The position numbers and the translations under genes were made by a program. The notes below the pieces were generated by a model. That model saw only the letters and a list, made by a program, of their open reading frames with translations, had not been told where the DNA came from and did no database searches. A stretch of DNA of 64,000 nucleotides from Toxorhynchites rutilus septentrionalis (Eukaryota > Arthropoda > Insecta > Diptera > Culicidae): positions 101,882,515 to 101,946,514 of the forward strand of contig NC_073746.1 in assembly GCF_029784135.1 (NCBI RefSeq), in the 5' to 3' direction. Below are positions 11,321 to 22,347 of this stretch, piece by piece (the stretch's first letter is position 1; every line of letters starts with the position of its first letter).

Positions 11321-11765
11321 TGTGGTTGATAATGCTGCGTTTATTTATCTGGTAATAAGAATGAAGATAGAATAAAAGTTGTTCTAATTATTATATTTAT
11401 CCTATATATTGTAAAATAATCGTCTTACTATCAAGAAGAAGTTGAGAAAAATTGATCATACATTTCAAAACAGAAATCATTCAATGTTGACAACCAGCAG
11501 GTTTTGTAGAGAAGAAAAGATGACAGTGATGTACGTTAGTATCTAGGCTATGTGTTTTGGTTTAGGTAGCAGCTTTTTGGGTCGATGGATCAAAACATCT
11601 TAGCTCGAAACAAACTGCCAACAATATTCAATTCAAAGTATCAAAAGTTTCAAGCAGCCACAAATATTTTTTTGCGTTAAAAATTGTAGATTTTGTTCCT
11701 ACGATTTCTGATCTGCGGACAACATTAAATTTTGTTCAATAAACTGTAATAAAAATCCCCTTCTG

Positions 11766-12180
11766 ATTCGCTTGAAATGTTGGTGGAAACTTACGGCGAG
11801 TATGCTATCGACAAATCACAATATTATGAGTGGTTCAAAAAAATTTAAAAGAGGAAATTTTCATTTGAGGATCGTGAAAAAAACACCGAAACCCAGAAAC
11901 ATTTGATCAAATTGAACCGTGATCTGCTCCAAAAATGTTCGGAATATTAGATTACAGTGTCCAGTCACACCGAGCAAGGTCGGTCGGGGATACGGTTGAG
12001 CTACTGAATTGGGATCAACTAAAGCATATGGCTTATTCACCAAATTCGGCTCCTTCCGATTACCATTCGTTTTCATCGATGGAATATACACTCGCTGAGC
12101 CGCACTTAAACTCTTAATAAATTGTCTCGATGGCTGGTTTGATTAAAAAAAATATTTTTTTTGCATCATAAATTGCCTGA
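11766..12180 (+). pseudogene. Mariner-type transposase remnant (right copy)
   Basis: The readable pieces are ETYGEYAIDKSQYYEWFKKF near 11787-11847 (N-terminal helix region plus the WF linker) and LNWDQLKHMAYSPNSAPSDYHSF at about 12006-12074 (AYSPDLAPSDYHLF in the family, with the catalytic Asp of PSD present). The middle of the protein, including the first two catalytic residues, is deleted. Stops and frameshifts are frequent. It resembles the LNWDQL remnant at the left end of the same composite. Confidence 0.6.
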
Positions 12181-12282
12181 AAGATGGAGAAAATTTGCTG
12201 CTTTTAATGGAATTTTAAACCATTCGAGAATAATGATCGGTGTGTCTCAATCAAAATTCCGGTTTCATATTTATACACCTGG

Positions 12283-12607
12283 TACAAATGATGAATGAAA
12301 ATCATCTTTTCCGTATAAATTGTGGTCCTATGCTTAGGGCATTCATTCTAGTGGTGAAATTATGGACATAGTGTGTCATAATGATTTCATATCATAATAA
12401 AGAGACTTTAGTGGAGAATTTTTTTCTCCATGGTTCAATAAGGGCAGAAGTACGCGCTTTAAATATTCAAATAACATTAATTAATGAGTTTTATTGAATA
12501 TTTCAAAATTTTAAACAGCCTTCAAGGGGCCGGAAATATATTCTGTGAAAATGGTTATTCATTAAAAATACGTTCGATACATCTATTTGTTGCAGAACTT
12601 GGTCTCA
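12283..12607. other. Spacer, nothing recognised
   Basis: AT-rich sequence between two inverted-repeat elements. No gene, TIR or repeat match to the rest of the window was noticed. Confidence 0.4.
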
Positions 12608-13540
12608 GTATACGTAGAGATACCATCTGGTCAGAGTGAAAAATCAGGACCCCTATCACAGCTACGATTATGAGATATAAAAATATGACAACACTTTGTA
12701 TGTAATTTGCAATTCATGAGACTAAAATACTCTATTTATTTATGTTGAAATATCTAGTCTAGTATGTATACATTTATCGGTGAAAACACTCCGGAGATGA
12801 TGACTTCTTTGTACGAGTACATTGGGCGGTTTCCGAGTCATCGAACATCATGCGCAATAGTGTACCGGAGACAATCCATGAATTTGAATCTTCTATGATG
12901 TATGAAACGCAAGAGTTCCTTCTGAAGCGCAATTCTTCTGAGTGATTTGATTTTTACTCCACGCAATTCAGCGTTCAATTCTTACAATTTTCCGGTGTTT
13001 GAATATGCTTTTCCAAATCAACTTTACTTGCAAAGGTTAATTGTGGATTCCAATCTTATTTCAACGACAAAATGCACCTACCGCTGTCGGCTACTAACAC
13101 TTATGGATCACATATGCAGTACTTATCCTCATAATCATTAAGTCTTTCTGTGAGACAAAGGTACTACCAGCGTTATTCGTCGGTAAAATGGCACGTCCGC
13201 GTAGATATTTCTAAACCAACTTGAAATATCGATACAAAACACAAAAACAACCCTGTGAAATTGAAAAATTATGAATGAAAACAAATGTAGGATCTCGTGG
13301 AAGATGCTACTGTCATTGTCTACACGCTTGCGAAATTTTAGTAACCAATAAAAAATTTCTACTCAAAAACAAAATACAAATAAAAATAAATGAATTATGA
13401 TTCGTCAACAAAATTGATATTTTTATAAAAATCAGGACAAATACTAGAATAAAAAAAATAATCAGGACGCCCCAAAGGTATCTCAAAATCAGGACATGAC
13501 AAAATCTGCTATATCTGGACATGGTATCCCTAAGTATACG
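12608..13540. mobile_element. TIR element with GTATAC ends
   Basis: The left end AGTATACGTAGAGATACCAT (about 12607) and the right end ATGGTATCCCTAAGTATACG are inverted repeats at about 80 percent identity over 20 bases. Both subterminal regions contain AATCAGGAC motifs (12642; 13430-13495), as is common in non-autonomous elements. A 64-codon frame at 12947-13141 has no recognisable domain. No transposase is evident. Confidence 0.55.
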
Positions 13541-13951
13541 CAAAACTAATGGATTTTAACTCGTAAATATCTCTTCTTTCCTAAATTACCACTATATTCA
13601 CGAACAGAACATTAAAAAAAAAAAAGTTCGAGATGTTTTATATGCTCAAGATGCTACCAAAACGGCTTTTGATAAGCGTTACTTATTTTTGTATGAATTA
13701 CATCACCCATAGATGTTAAGTAAAAAAACATATATGAGCCTTAGCGATATTAATGCTCTTATTCCAATGTTAGTAAGCATGATGTGGCACCAATTAAACG
13801 CGTACAACGCTTTTATTAATGCTGATTTTCATCAATATTTATATGCATTAGATTGTTGTCAAATATGAAATGTAAGCGAAAAGTGTATTAAACAAGAAAC
13901 AAACAACAATATTGAGTGAAACATTTGAATCATGAAAGTTGATTTTTTTTA
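13541..13951. other. Spacer, nothing recognised
   Basis: AT-rich sequence with a long A-run at 13613-13625. No coding or repeat signal could be assigned. Confidence 0.4.
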
Positions 13952-14232
13952 TGTAAAACTACGTCTTTCAGTAAGGTTGCCAAATCAGAAAACATGTCAC
14001 GTTTTTTGGAATAAAGATTACCTTAATAACTTTTTTTTGCTGCAAGCGGATTATGATGATTTGCATGAAAATAATCGGCATTTCTCTAAGATTTGTTTAA
14101 TATTTCTATACATCACTATTCTCCATTTCGTAAATAAGTTGATTTGATGAAAATTGGAAGCATTTCCTTCACCCCTGTTTCTGTGCATTTTTGTGCCTAC
14201 CTAACTGTCCCGTTAAATTCGAGCAACTAATA

Positions 14233-15529
14233 AAGGGTATGTCACATCAAATTGCATCACGGAAAAAACGCTGTAGAAATTTAATTTTTAGGAATTATAT
14301 CTTCAGCTTTCGCTTATAATCAGATAAGAGTGTATAGATCACGTTGGCCATGCTTCACTGTCAATTTTTCGTAAATTTGGAAAAATGTCGTCGAACGAAA
14401 AAGAGCGTCGTGAATTAATCCTGTGCACTCATTTCGAGAATCCGGAGTTGTCACATCGGGACATCGGTAAGATGCTGGGAATCGTCCAATCCACGGTCAG
14501 CAGAGTACTAAAACGATACTTCGAGAACCTAACCATCGACCGGAAGGTGAAGAACGGTAAAAATGGATGCTCCGTCAGTGAAAAAGACCACAAGCGCGTA
14601 GTTAAGCAGTTTAGACGTGATCCGAAAAATTCGGTCCGGGATGTCGCCAATAAGCTGAATTTGTCAAGTTCATTCGTCCAGCGGACCAAGCAGCGGGAGG
14701 GCCTGCGTACATACAAGGTTCAGAAGGCTCCTAACCGCGACGAAAGGCAAAACATGGTGGGAAAGACGCGAGCCCGGAAGCTGTACACCGAAATGCTGAC
14801 GAAGTCGCATTGCCTGGTAATGGACGACGAAACCTACGTCAAAGCGGACTTTCGTCAGCTGCCGGGCCTGTTTTCTTCTCCGCAGAGGACAAATTCAGCG
14901 TTCCGGAGGAGATTCGCAAGCAGAAACTATCCAAGTTTGCCAAAAAGTACATGGTGTGGCAAGCGATCTGCTCTTGCGGAAAGCGGAGCGCCCCCTTCGT
15001 GATGACCGGCACGTTAAACGGGCAGGTTTACCTTAAGGAGTGCCTACAGAAGCGCTTACTACCACTATTGAAGCAGCACGAGGGCCCGACCATCTTCTGG
15101 CCGGATCTCGCTTCGTGCCACTATTCAAAGGACGTGTTGGAGTGGTACGAAGCCAACGGGGTCACCTTCGTACCAAAGGAAATGAACCCGCCCAACGCGC
15201 CGGAGCTTCGCCCAATAGAGAAATATTGGGCGATTATGAAGCAGGCCCTCCGGAAGAACCCAAAAGTTGTCAAATCGGAGGTGGACTTCAAGAGAAAATG
15301 GATTTCTGTTCAAAAAAAACTACAACCTGACGTTGTACAGCACCTTATGGACGGGATAAAGAGGAAGGTGCGAGCATACGGGCTTGGGCTCGAAGTATGA
15401 ATAAAAAGAAAATGCCAAAAGTTGTTTAAAAGTTTTTATTTTACTGTCTGAAATTTTCAAAAGGATCGGTCTACTGGGTGAATTTCTACAGCGTTTTTTC
15501 CGTGATGCAATTTGATGTGACACACCCTT
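14233..15529 (+). mobile_element. ITmD37E transposon, near-complete
   Basis: A 1.3 kb Tc1/mariner-superfamily element flanked by TA (14231-14232 and 15530-15531). The TIRs begin AAGGGT(A/G)TGTCACATCAAA and extend through ATTGCATCACGGAAAAAACG to TGTAGAAATT, nearly identical at both ends (about 50 bases). The transposase inside has a DD37E catalytic spacing, the signature of the ITmD37E group known from mosquitoes. Highly similar TIRs and only one visible lesion in the gene suggest recent insertion. Confidence 0.9.
14385..15400 (+). pseudogene. ITmD37E transposase, one frameshift from intact
   Basis: A transposase of about 338 codons that would bind the TIRs and catalyse excision and insertion. 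It starts at ATG 14385 (MSSNEKERRELIL). An N-terminal helix-turn-helix spans roughly residues 20-45 (LSHRDIGKMLGIVQSTVSRVL), with a second HTH near 85-105 (SVRDVANKLNLSSSFVQR). The first catalytic Asp is in MDDETYVKAD (about 14820-14849). The second is in FWPDLASCHY and the Glu is in LRPIEKYW, with 37 residues between. A one-base deletion at about 14868-14876, after RQLPG, shifts the frame; the rest is open to the stop at 15398-15400. All catalytic residues are present, so it is dead only by this frameshift, assuming the base call is right. Confidence 0.9.
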
Positions 15530-15830
15530 TATGCCTGCGATGATATAAACAACGAAGAATGATAACGAGAAGGGAATATTTGCGCCTCAAACTTCGCCCT
15601 CGCACAACTTTTATGTTGTCGCGAAACGAATAAGAAATGTATTTCAACAAGTCTAGTTCAACACTCGAAGTTGGAACATTGTTATTTCGGGCTTCAACAA
15701 CGTTTTCTCATTTGATCAATTCGATGTTAATTCTCATGTTTCTTTTCATTTTGAAATAATATCCTAATAATAGCAAGAGAATTAAATAAAATAAATATGC
15801 AGTTCTACGTCAATTAAGCGGTCGTATCTT

Positions 15831-16096
15831 GCACATCACCTTATTTATTTCAAGCTAAAATAATTTAATAATTTGTTTTGTTTGATACTTCTAAAATTAC
15901 TTCGAAATTGATTCAGTTAATGAAATGAAAATGTTGCTGAATCGCATAATGAAATGAATCAATTTTCAGAAGCAGCAGGAACACCATTTGACATGTTTAG
16001 TTAGCCGTTGTAGTGGGACCGTGTAAATTAACACAAAATTCATGTTCTGAAAAGTTTTTCGGAAAAAGAAGTAAAATCTTTTTCCCGTAATGCCAT
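15831..16096. other. Spacer, nothing recognised
   Basis: Short AT-rich interval between repeat family Q and the foldback element. No coding signal. Confidence 0.4.
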
Positions 16097-17376
16097 TTCA
16101 TTCCAAACCGATATAGTGGATCTCAGATTTTCGCCCATTTCCATTTCAGGGTGGTCCGAAAAATGAAATGTTTCCCCTTTTTTTACAAAAATATTTTTTT
16201 TCAAAAATTGAAGCCTTTTATTGAAAATATTGGACTTGCTGAAAAAATTTATTTTGTTTTCGTAATTTTTGATTGTAGTCGTTTTATTTAGCTTTCATGG
16301 CTTTGGACTAGAGGGGGCTATATTTTTTAAATTTTTTTCTTCAAAGCTGAAGGATTTTTACATAACATATCCCGATATCAGAGATGCTATTTTTTCGTTT
16401 TTGATATATAACTTGTGGAAGTTAACCAATGATTTGAAAAAAAAAACAATTTTTCCACTATAAAAATTCATAACTTTTGATCTACTAGGCCGATCCAGAA
16501 GATCGGCATATCAAATTGAAGCTTATAAGTTAGTTTTCTTCAAAAATATCACTTTTGCGAAAAATTGGGATTTTAGTTTTTGCAACTATAGATAAGATAT
16601 TAAAGATATATTTGCTTTTTCAATATTTTTTCTGAAAAGCTAAATTTTTTTTTACATAACAGATTCGTAAATCAGAGAGGTGTTATTTTCGTTTTTGAAT
16701 TATTGTTTTGCAAATTTAACATGTATTAAGTCTTCGTTCAATATTCCTATGTGACTAGACTAGACCTATGCGACTAGAATCCAATCTTCTCGCAAGTGTG
16801 ATATTTTTTCGAAGAAGGTTAGGTTAATGGGTTTAATTTAATATGTTGATCATCTAAATCGGTTCAGTGGTACAAATGTTATGAATTATTGCTAAAACTC
16901 ATTGTTGAATAAAAGGTGAAAAATGATTTTTCGGACCACCGGTTAAGTTTGAAAAATCATATCTCAAAAACGAAAAAAAAGCATCTTTGATTTCGAGATA
17001 TGTTATCAAAAAAATCCATAGCTTTCAAGAAAAAATATAAAAAATATAGCCATGAAAACAATAAAAAACGACTACAATCAAAAATTACGAAAATAAAATA
17101 CATTTTTTCAGCAAGTTCAATATTTTTCAATAAAAGGCTTCTATTTGATATATCAATCATCTGAATCGGTTCAGCGGTTCAGAAGTTATGAATTTTTGAA
17201 AAAGTCATTTTTGGTAAAAAAGGGAAAAAGTTGATTTTTCGGATCCCGCTAAAATGGAAATGGTCACCTTAATGAAAAAATAAGAAATACGGGTCTAATA
17301 TTTTGCGATAAACAACAAAACTACCACTTTTAATGAAAATCTGAGAACCACTATATCGGTTTGGCTTGGAATGACT
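16097..17376. repeat. Foldback-type element, copy 2
   Basis: A long inverted repeat: CATTCCAAACCGATATAGTG (about 16099) and CACTATATCGGTTTGGCTTGGAATG (ends about 17374) are complementary. The arms continue inward through CCATTTCCATTT and CCGAAAAAT blocks and TTTTCGTAATTTTTGATTG. Each arm is several hundred bases; the loop holds further imperfect inverted blocks (16300-16480 against 16930-17070). It is non-coding, and related to the element at 2084-3640. Short frames in it are shadows of the repeat. Confidence 0.75.
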
Positions 17377-17548
17377 GAGCAACTATGGTTCCCCATATTT
17401 TTGGTGAAATTTGAATTCCACAACGAGAGAACGACACTTCATTCAAAACTACCAAAGAGTTGACGCATATTTGATATTTTCATCTCAAAATAAACAAGTG
17501 GCGGGACAAATTTGACTTGTAAGTCGATGTTGTGGGCTGCAGTGTTTT

Positions 17549-18570
17549 AACGTAGAACTACGTCTTTCAGGAAGGGTGCCAAATCAGAAAACAGGTCACG
17601 TTTTTATGATATAAAGTTAATGTTAAAAACTATTTTCACTGTGAACGAATTCTCATGATTTGCGTACTAATCGAATCGGAAATTCTCTAAGATTTGTTTG
17701 AAATGCTATACATTAAAATTCGCTTATCTCTAAACGGTTTAAATTCACGGAAGCTGGAAGAACTTCTTTTTTTCCCATACATTTGTTCTGCCGATTTGTG
17801 TGCTAACCCTACCCGTATTTCGAATGCTTACAACTCGAACATTTCTTAACGGATCGGGAAGATGTTTGCATCAATGGATAGGAAATATTTCTACGTCTAT
17901 CATAATTAATAAAATGTTATTTTTCATGAGATGAACAATTGAATAACTGTAAAATGTCAAGCGTTATCTAAACGCCCTAACTGCCAAGTTTTGATTGGCC
18001 CGATTTACGGTTTCCCCAACACAGACTTCAAAATCGATGTACCTGTGGAAATCTGATTTGAAAATATATATGCAAGTTGGGGGTATTTTTGTTCTCACTG
18101 AGCTGTGTTTCCCTAACACGGACTTCAAAATGAATGTACCTGGGGAAATCTACTTTGCAAATACATGCAAGTCGGGGGTATTTTTTGGTGTTGAGTACTT
18201 TTGTACTTGCTAGTCGTTGTGCAGACCGGAATATGTTTCGCTAAAACGTACTTTTAAACTGGGAAGCCTGGTAAAATCGTCGTTTCAGATACTAGAGGTG
18301 AATGAACTTTCGCGGTTCGAGAACTACGTAAACATGAGATGTGCAATAATTTTAGAGGGAAATGTAAATGTAAAATACAATGATCGTTTGCAATTCTTCC
18401 GTTCACATATTTTAGTAGTCCGAGGCATCATATTTGACGTAAAAGAACGTTCATCAAATTTATTTGTAACGAAGAACATAATCTATTACAAAGATTTCGA
18501 TGCATTCTAAAATAATATTCAAAGTGGTAAATAAATGGATTACATAATGTTATTGCGTAGTTTTACGTCG
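17549..18570. repeat. Repeat family Q, longest copy, with internal tandem duplication
   Basis: The left end GTAGAACTACGTCTTTCAGG is followed by a GGTGCCAAATCAGAAAACAG block shared with 13952 and 63723. The right end GTAGTTTTACGTC (about 18557) matches 15799. A direct duplication of about 97 bases lies at 18011-18105 and 18108-18200 (TTTCCC(C/T)AACAC(A/G)GACTTC start). A 97-codon frame at 18217-18510 (MCRPEYVSLKRTFKLG) has no recognised domain and probably reflects chance, although it is unusually long for this composition. Confidence 0.6.
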
Positions 18571-19680
18571 AAAATATGCGGTCGTGTCCTAGATACAACC
18601 CCTTACAATTTTTTCTCTCTCGATATTTTTGTTCTGACTATCGGATGTTCTGGACTTAATCATACTATTTGAATTCCTACATGATAGCAATAGCTACGTT
18701 ACACATCGAACAAACTGATATCTGATTTGTTTGCTAAAACTTTACATTCCGGACCAGCTCCTCCGTTACACACTTCCATCGTCAGTCACTGTTTGTCTTT
18801 TCTGGTGTTGGGTTCCATTTAGCTAAAATTATCACGAAATATTTTATTGTGTAACATATGCAACTCCATACAATTCGCAGTTGTTGCTAACGGAAACTAT
18901 AGATTTCGGTATAGTATTATAAAGTTACCGTAGCTCCATGAGTATCGAGAAATGAATTCCCTCCCAGAATGTGTTTATTCGATATAATCACTTTATGGTG
19001 GAAGCTTGAATGAATAATAAATTAATAATTATTATTCAAATAATTAATTTAATGAGTCTGTGTGTCCTGGCGGCCCGTGGATTGCAAGAGAAAAAATAAA
19101 ATTTTGAAATGTCATCATGAGGGGTCCAAAATGTTAGTTTGTAAAATCAGTAAACTATAAATCAGTTACATAGACTTGAAATACATTGGAAAAAACATTA
19201 AGACAACGCACCAGCTCATTCAAAAATTCTATCGCAAAAATCAGTAAATAAATTACAAATTAATCCAACATTCGCCCAGACTTGGCTCCGCCAGGCTTCT
19301 GGCAGTTCTCATGTGGAATACATGGGCTAAACATACTGTTCCAAGCTCAACCAAGACTTCGTTCGGCGTAATTTTTTGCTGCACAAAATCTCATCATGCC
19401 AGAGTGACATTTTCGTATATTTTACCCGTATATTCACCCATGAGGTGGTTAAAAAATGAACGCTTCTATCAATTGCATAGTTTGAAGTTTTTGAAGTATT
19501 TTCTGATAGGGTCAATCTATTAGGACATAATTATGCGTTGACTCATGGGTGATTCAGTTTTCACTACGTTCATTAATAACGTGGTAAAAATATTCTTTCT
19601 GTTGATTTATTTCAAATCTGTATCGTAAATTGTTGCAGATTGAATTGAATTTGTCTGTTGAGATATGGACACAACTGCGA
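18571..19680. other. vg upstream flank, nothing firmly recognised
   Basis: No gene is identified. Around 19272-19360 one plus frame reads PDLAPPGFWQFS, reminiscent of the mariner YSPDLAPPDFWLF motif, but it is too short and frameshifted to call. The remainder is unremarkable. Confidence 0.35.
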
Positions 19681-21244
19681 GTAACTAGAGGACCTCTTAC
19701 GGAAACACCATGCAAATAGGTCCATCAGAAAAAAAAACTAAACCAAAAAAGACTTGCAGATTCTTGGAACCAAGACATCAAGTTCTTGCCATCATATCAC
19801 AGTTTAATGGCAGAAAAATTGAAATATATCAACCAAACTACACCGAATCTGTACCACAAAGTAAGGAAATAAAAATTAGTCTCTCACATAATGTACGTTC
19901 AAAATCAATCAGTATTTCCAACGCAACAACCCAGTGGTGCCTGAATCACGTACCATTGATGCTGATGCTGCTGCCGGTGATCATGATGACTCCTAATTAG
20001 TATTCACATGCAGTCGCGCAGCCCGATTTCCGAAGCTCCTCTTCTGCCCTACCAAAACCACCGCAGGAGACTCCACGAACGCGAGCGGTTGTTCCGTTCA
20101 GCCGCTTATTGCCGCATTGCCGTCTGGAGATTGTTTTCTCCCCGCATCAAGCTGTATGCTTTCACTGGTGGTTGTTCCTTTTTTTTCTGCGAACCATAGC
20201 GAATGGAAAACGGAACCATTTCATTCGCAGAGATTCTAATGAGTGGTCGGCCTGAAACCAAAAAAAAAAAATCATTTAGCGAAAACAATAAAACGAGGCA
20301 ACATCATTGCGTCTGCTAATTAGCATATACCATTTTATGTGAGTTTAATTGTTCTATAAATTTGCATTGGGTGCAACTTCTTGCAGCTAGGCCGCCGTCA
20401 TCTTGTTCCCTGCCCGACTAATTGCGGCGGGTTAAACATGCTAATAAGCGGGAAACTGATTGTGCTTCTGCAGGTGGAAACAGCGCCGTCTCGCCGTCAT
20501 CATAATGTGTGCCACCACCACTCAATCGCTTCGTCTTCATTCCAGATCTTCGAGATTATTGTGTGTCTATCGGGGAGCTCGACCGCAAAAAGTGTTAAAA
20601 TTAATCATTTCACATTAGAAACAACGAAAAAAAAAGTTTCAACGGAGCTTCATTAATCAACAATATAATAAAGAGTTGTGAGAACACGCGTGATTTGCTC
20701 GCTGCAGCCAGCGATCGCAGACAATCGTGCGGAGGGAGTAAAAGAAGTGAATTAAAAAACGCAAGAAAAAACGGGCAGAAATTGAAAATCCCGAGCTCGA
20801 TCTTACCCATCATGCCCGCAGAGATCCGCTGCCGGATGGGAGAATGCGAAGGAACGATTTAAAATTTCAAATCAGAACTCGTTTTTGAAACTAATATTTA
20901 CTCTATAGTCAATCCGTGAACCAACCCTTGTTCGAGCTGTTGGGGTTTTTAGAGTAAGCAGTAAAGTGTGAAGAAATAAAACTGCCAACGGGTGGAGCGT
21001 TTTGAGTGATTTGAGGTGATCTCTGCTAGTGACAGGTTCGGAGGAGTAGTGCGAAAAGTGAGGGCAGAAAAACCCCCGTTGCTAATTAGTGCTGTACCGT
21101 ACGTACCCAAGCCCTATTTGTAGACCTCTAGTAAGTGAGGGAGAGAGTGAGCGGGTGCGCGTGTGTGTGTGTGCCCGCACTGAGAAAACCTGCGACCGAC
21201 TGAAGCAGGTTCAGCTCGGTTGCCCGGTTCGTTCGTTCGCGACA
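19681..21244 (+). promoter_or_regulatory. vg: vg proximal 5' flank and 5' UTR
   Basis: This repeat-poor, GC-richer sequence immediately precedes the vg start codon. A transcription start cannot be fixed from sequence alone. Features include GTGAGAA-type sequence at 20676-20683 (TGTGAGAA, a match to the Su(H) consensus YGTGRGAA), relevant because Drosophila vg is a Notch/Su(H) target, and a purine/GT-rich run at 21135-21175. The frame of the exon stays open upstream to 21089 but contains no ATG, so it is untranslated leader rather than coding. Confidence 0.5.
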
Positions 21245-21340
21245 ATGGCAGTGTCCTGCCCGGAAGTTATGTACGGAGCATACTACCCTTACCTGTACGG
21301 CCGCGCCGGACCAAGTCGACCATTTTATCAGTATGAACGG
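21245..21340 (+). CDS. vg: Vestigial, first coding exon
   Basis: Vestigial is the nuclear co-activator that binds the TEAD protein Scalloped and drives wing and flight-muscle programmes. The exon has 32 codons, beginning MAVSCPEVMYGAYYPYLYG and continuing through RAGPSRPFYQYER. From my knowledge of the family, Drosophila Vg begins almost identically; the conserved N-terminus lies far from the Scalloped-binding domain. The start ATG has a favourable context (GACAATGG, A at -3) and is the first ATG in its frame after the stop near 21083. The exon ends CGG followed by GTAAGT at 21341, giving a phase-0 intron at the same ...YER junction I expect for the fly gene. Read-through adds only VSNS and a stop. 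No later exon is visible in this window. Confidence 0.9.
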
Positions 21341-21743
21341 GTAAGTAACTCATAGTTTTGGAACCATTGATCAACTATAGCAGACTAGCGACAAAATGGA
21401 ATCGAATGTTCCGACGGGATTAGAAGACTCGTTCAACGAAATTATTCGTAGCCAATATATTCTCATACACATTCAAACATATTTTTTTATGCATCAGTAA
21501 TACTCAGTAAATATTGATAAATGTATTTATCGAAGTGCCCCCGAGAACGAGTGGATAGCGTCACACTTATCATGTCGGGGCTCTGACCGGCAGATTTTTC
21601 GTCAAACAAATTCTTCCTGCTTGCACTGTAGTCAAGCATTACTTGGGAAAATCAATCTCAACTAAGTACTGGGTAATTCCACGCGGGATCAGTCGGAATA
21701 CAGCTAATCTGAACGCGACCTTCCTCGATTTTGTTGAAACTCG

Positions 21744-22347
21744 GTAGGGGAGATGGGGGTAAGACGGACATTTTAATAAAAAATTCAATTGTATCTTTGG
21801 AAACTTATGTTTTCCAAAACTTAAAAGCAGTTTCTTACAGTTCAATATACTGGTTTTCGAAATAATTGGCTAAATGTTTTATAAAAATGTGTTTTTTCAT
21901 GTTTTTTTTACTGAAATTAAAACAAGCCGAAAAGTAGAAAATTTTTATCGATGCGGGTATAATGGACATGTAGTGGGGGAATATGGACAGGTCAATAATA
22001 TACGAAGCGTAGAAGTTTATCGCTCGCGAGAGAAATAATTACGCTCTCTCTCAGTGTTTGTGTGTCCAGTGACTGAAATAGAACAAAAATAAGAAGGAAT
22101 ATAAAAAAGAGTTCAATATTCCTCCCTTCACTTTCCAACATCCACACGCGGAATCATGTTTTATTTTCGGTTTTTGTTTCCCTATTCCACTTTTGATCAG
22201 TATTCATTGTCATAGGATAGTTTAAATATTCTAGAATAGCATGTAGAAGGGGTTGGGAACAGAAATTTGAAATTCATAATCTAACTATACAAATCAACCA
22301 CCTGTCCATCATAACCCCACTGTCCGTCTTACCCGCGGTTCCCCTAC
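21744..22347. mobile_element. MITE family C, about 600 bp
   Basis: The ends GTAGGGGAGATGGGGGTAAG (21744) and GTCTTACCCGCGGTTCCCCTAC (ends 22347) are inverted repeats; GACGGACA follows GTAAG on the left and is mirrored by TGTCCGTC on the right. An internal ATGGACAGGTCA / CCTGTCCATCAT pair adds a subterminal repeat. No coding capacity. Confidence 0.75.

Larger units (their letters stand above)
10140..12282. mobile_element. Composite Tc1/mariner relic with outward-facing 3' ends
   Basis: TA-flanked ends share GTATAAATATGAAACCGGA in inverted orientation (10146-10164 and 12260-12278). Transposase C-terminal remnants lie at both ends, minus strand on the left (10150-10445) and plus strand on the right (11766-12180), each with its 3' end outward. 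A single element has only one 3' end, so this looks like two copies joined head to head or a foldback derivative. A mariner-like terminus TTGGGTTGCCCGAAAAATAA (from 10764) and a MITE (11035-11320) occupy the middle. Confidence 0.6.
13952..15830. repeat. Repeat family Q copy hosting an ITmD37E transposon
   Basis: The left part (13952-14232) begins GTAAAACTACGTCTTTCAG, followed by CAAATCAGAAAACA, and matches the copies starting at 17549 and 63723. The right end near 15799-15830 (GCAGTTCTACGTCAATTAAG, CGGTCGT) matches the right end of the 17549 copy at about 18554. The middle is occupied by a complete ITmD37E transposon at a TA site. The host repeat itself has no coding capacity I recognise. Confidence 0.65.

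Noticed and set aside
19272..19360. Mariner catalytic motif (PDLAPPGFWQF)
   Set aside because: Only a dozen residues match and the upstream SPD needs a frameshift; could be chance.
21089..21244. In-frame N-terminal extension of vg
   Set aside because: The extension contains no ATG and has low-complexity GT-rich coding (VRVCVC); the family start is at 21245.
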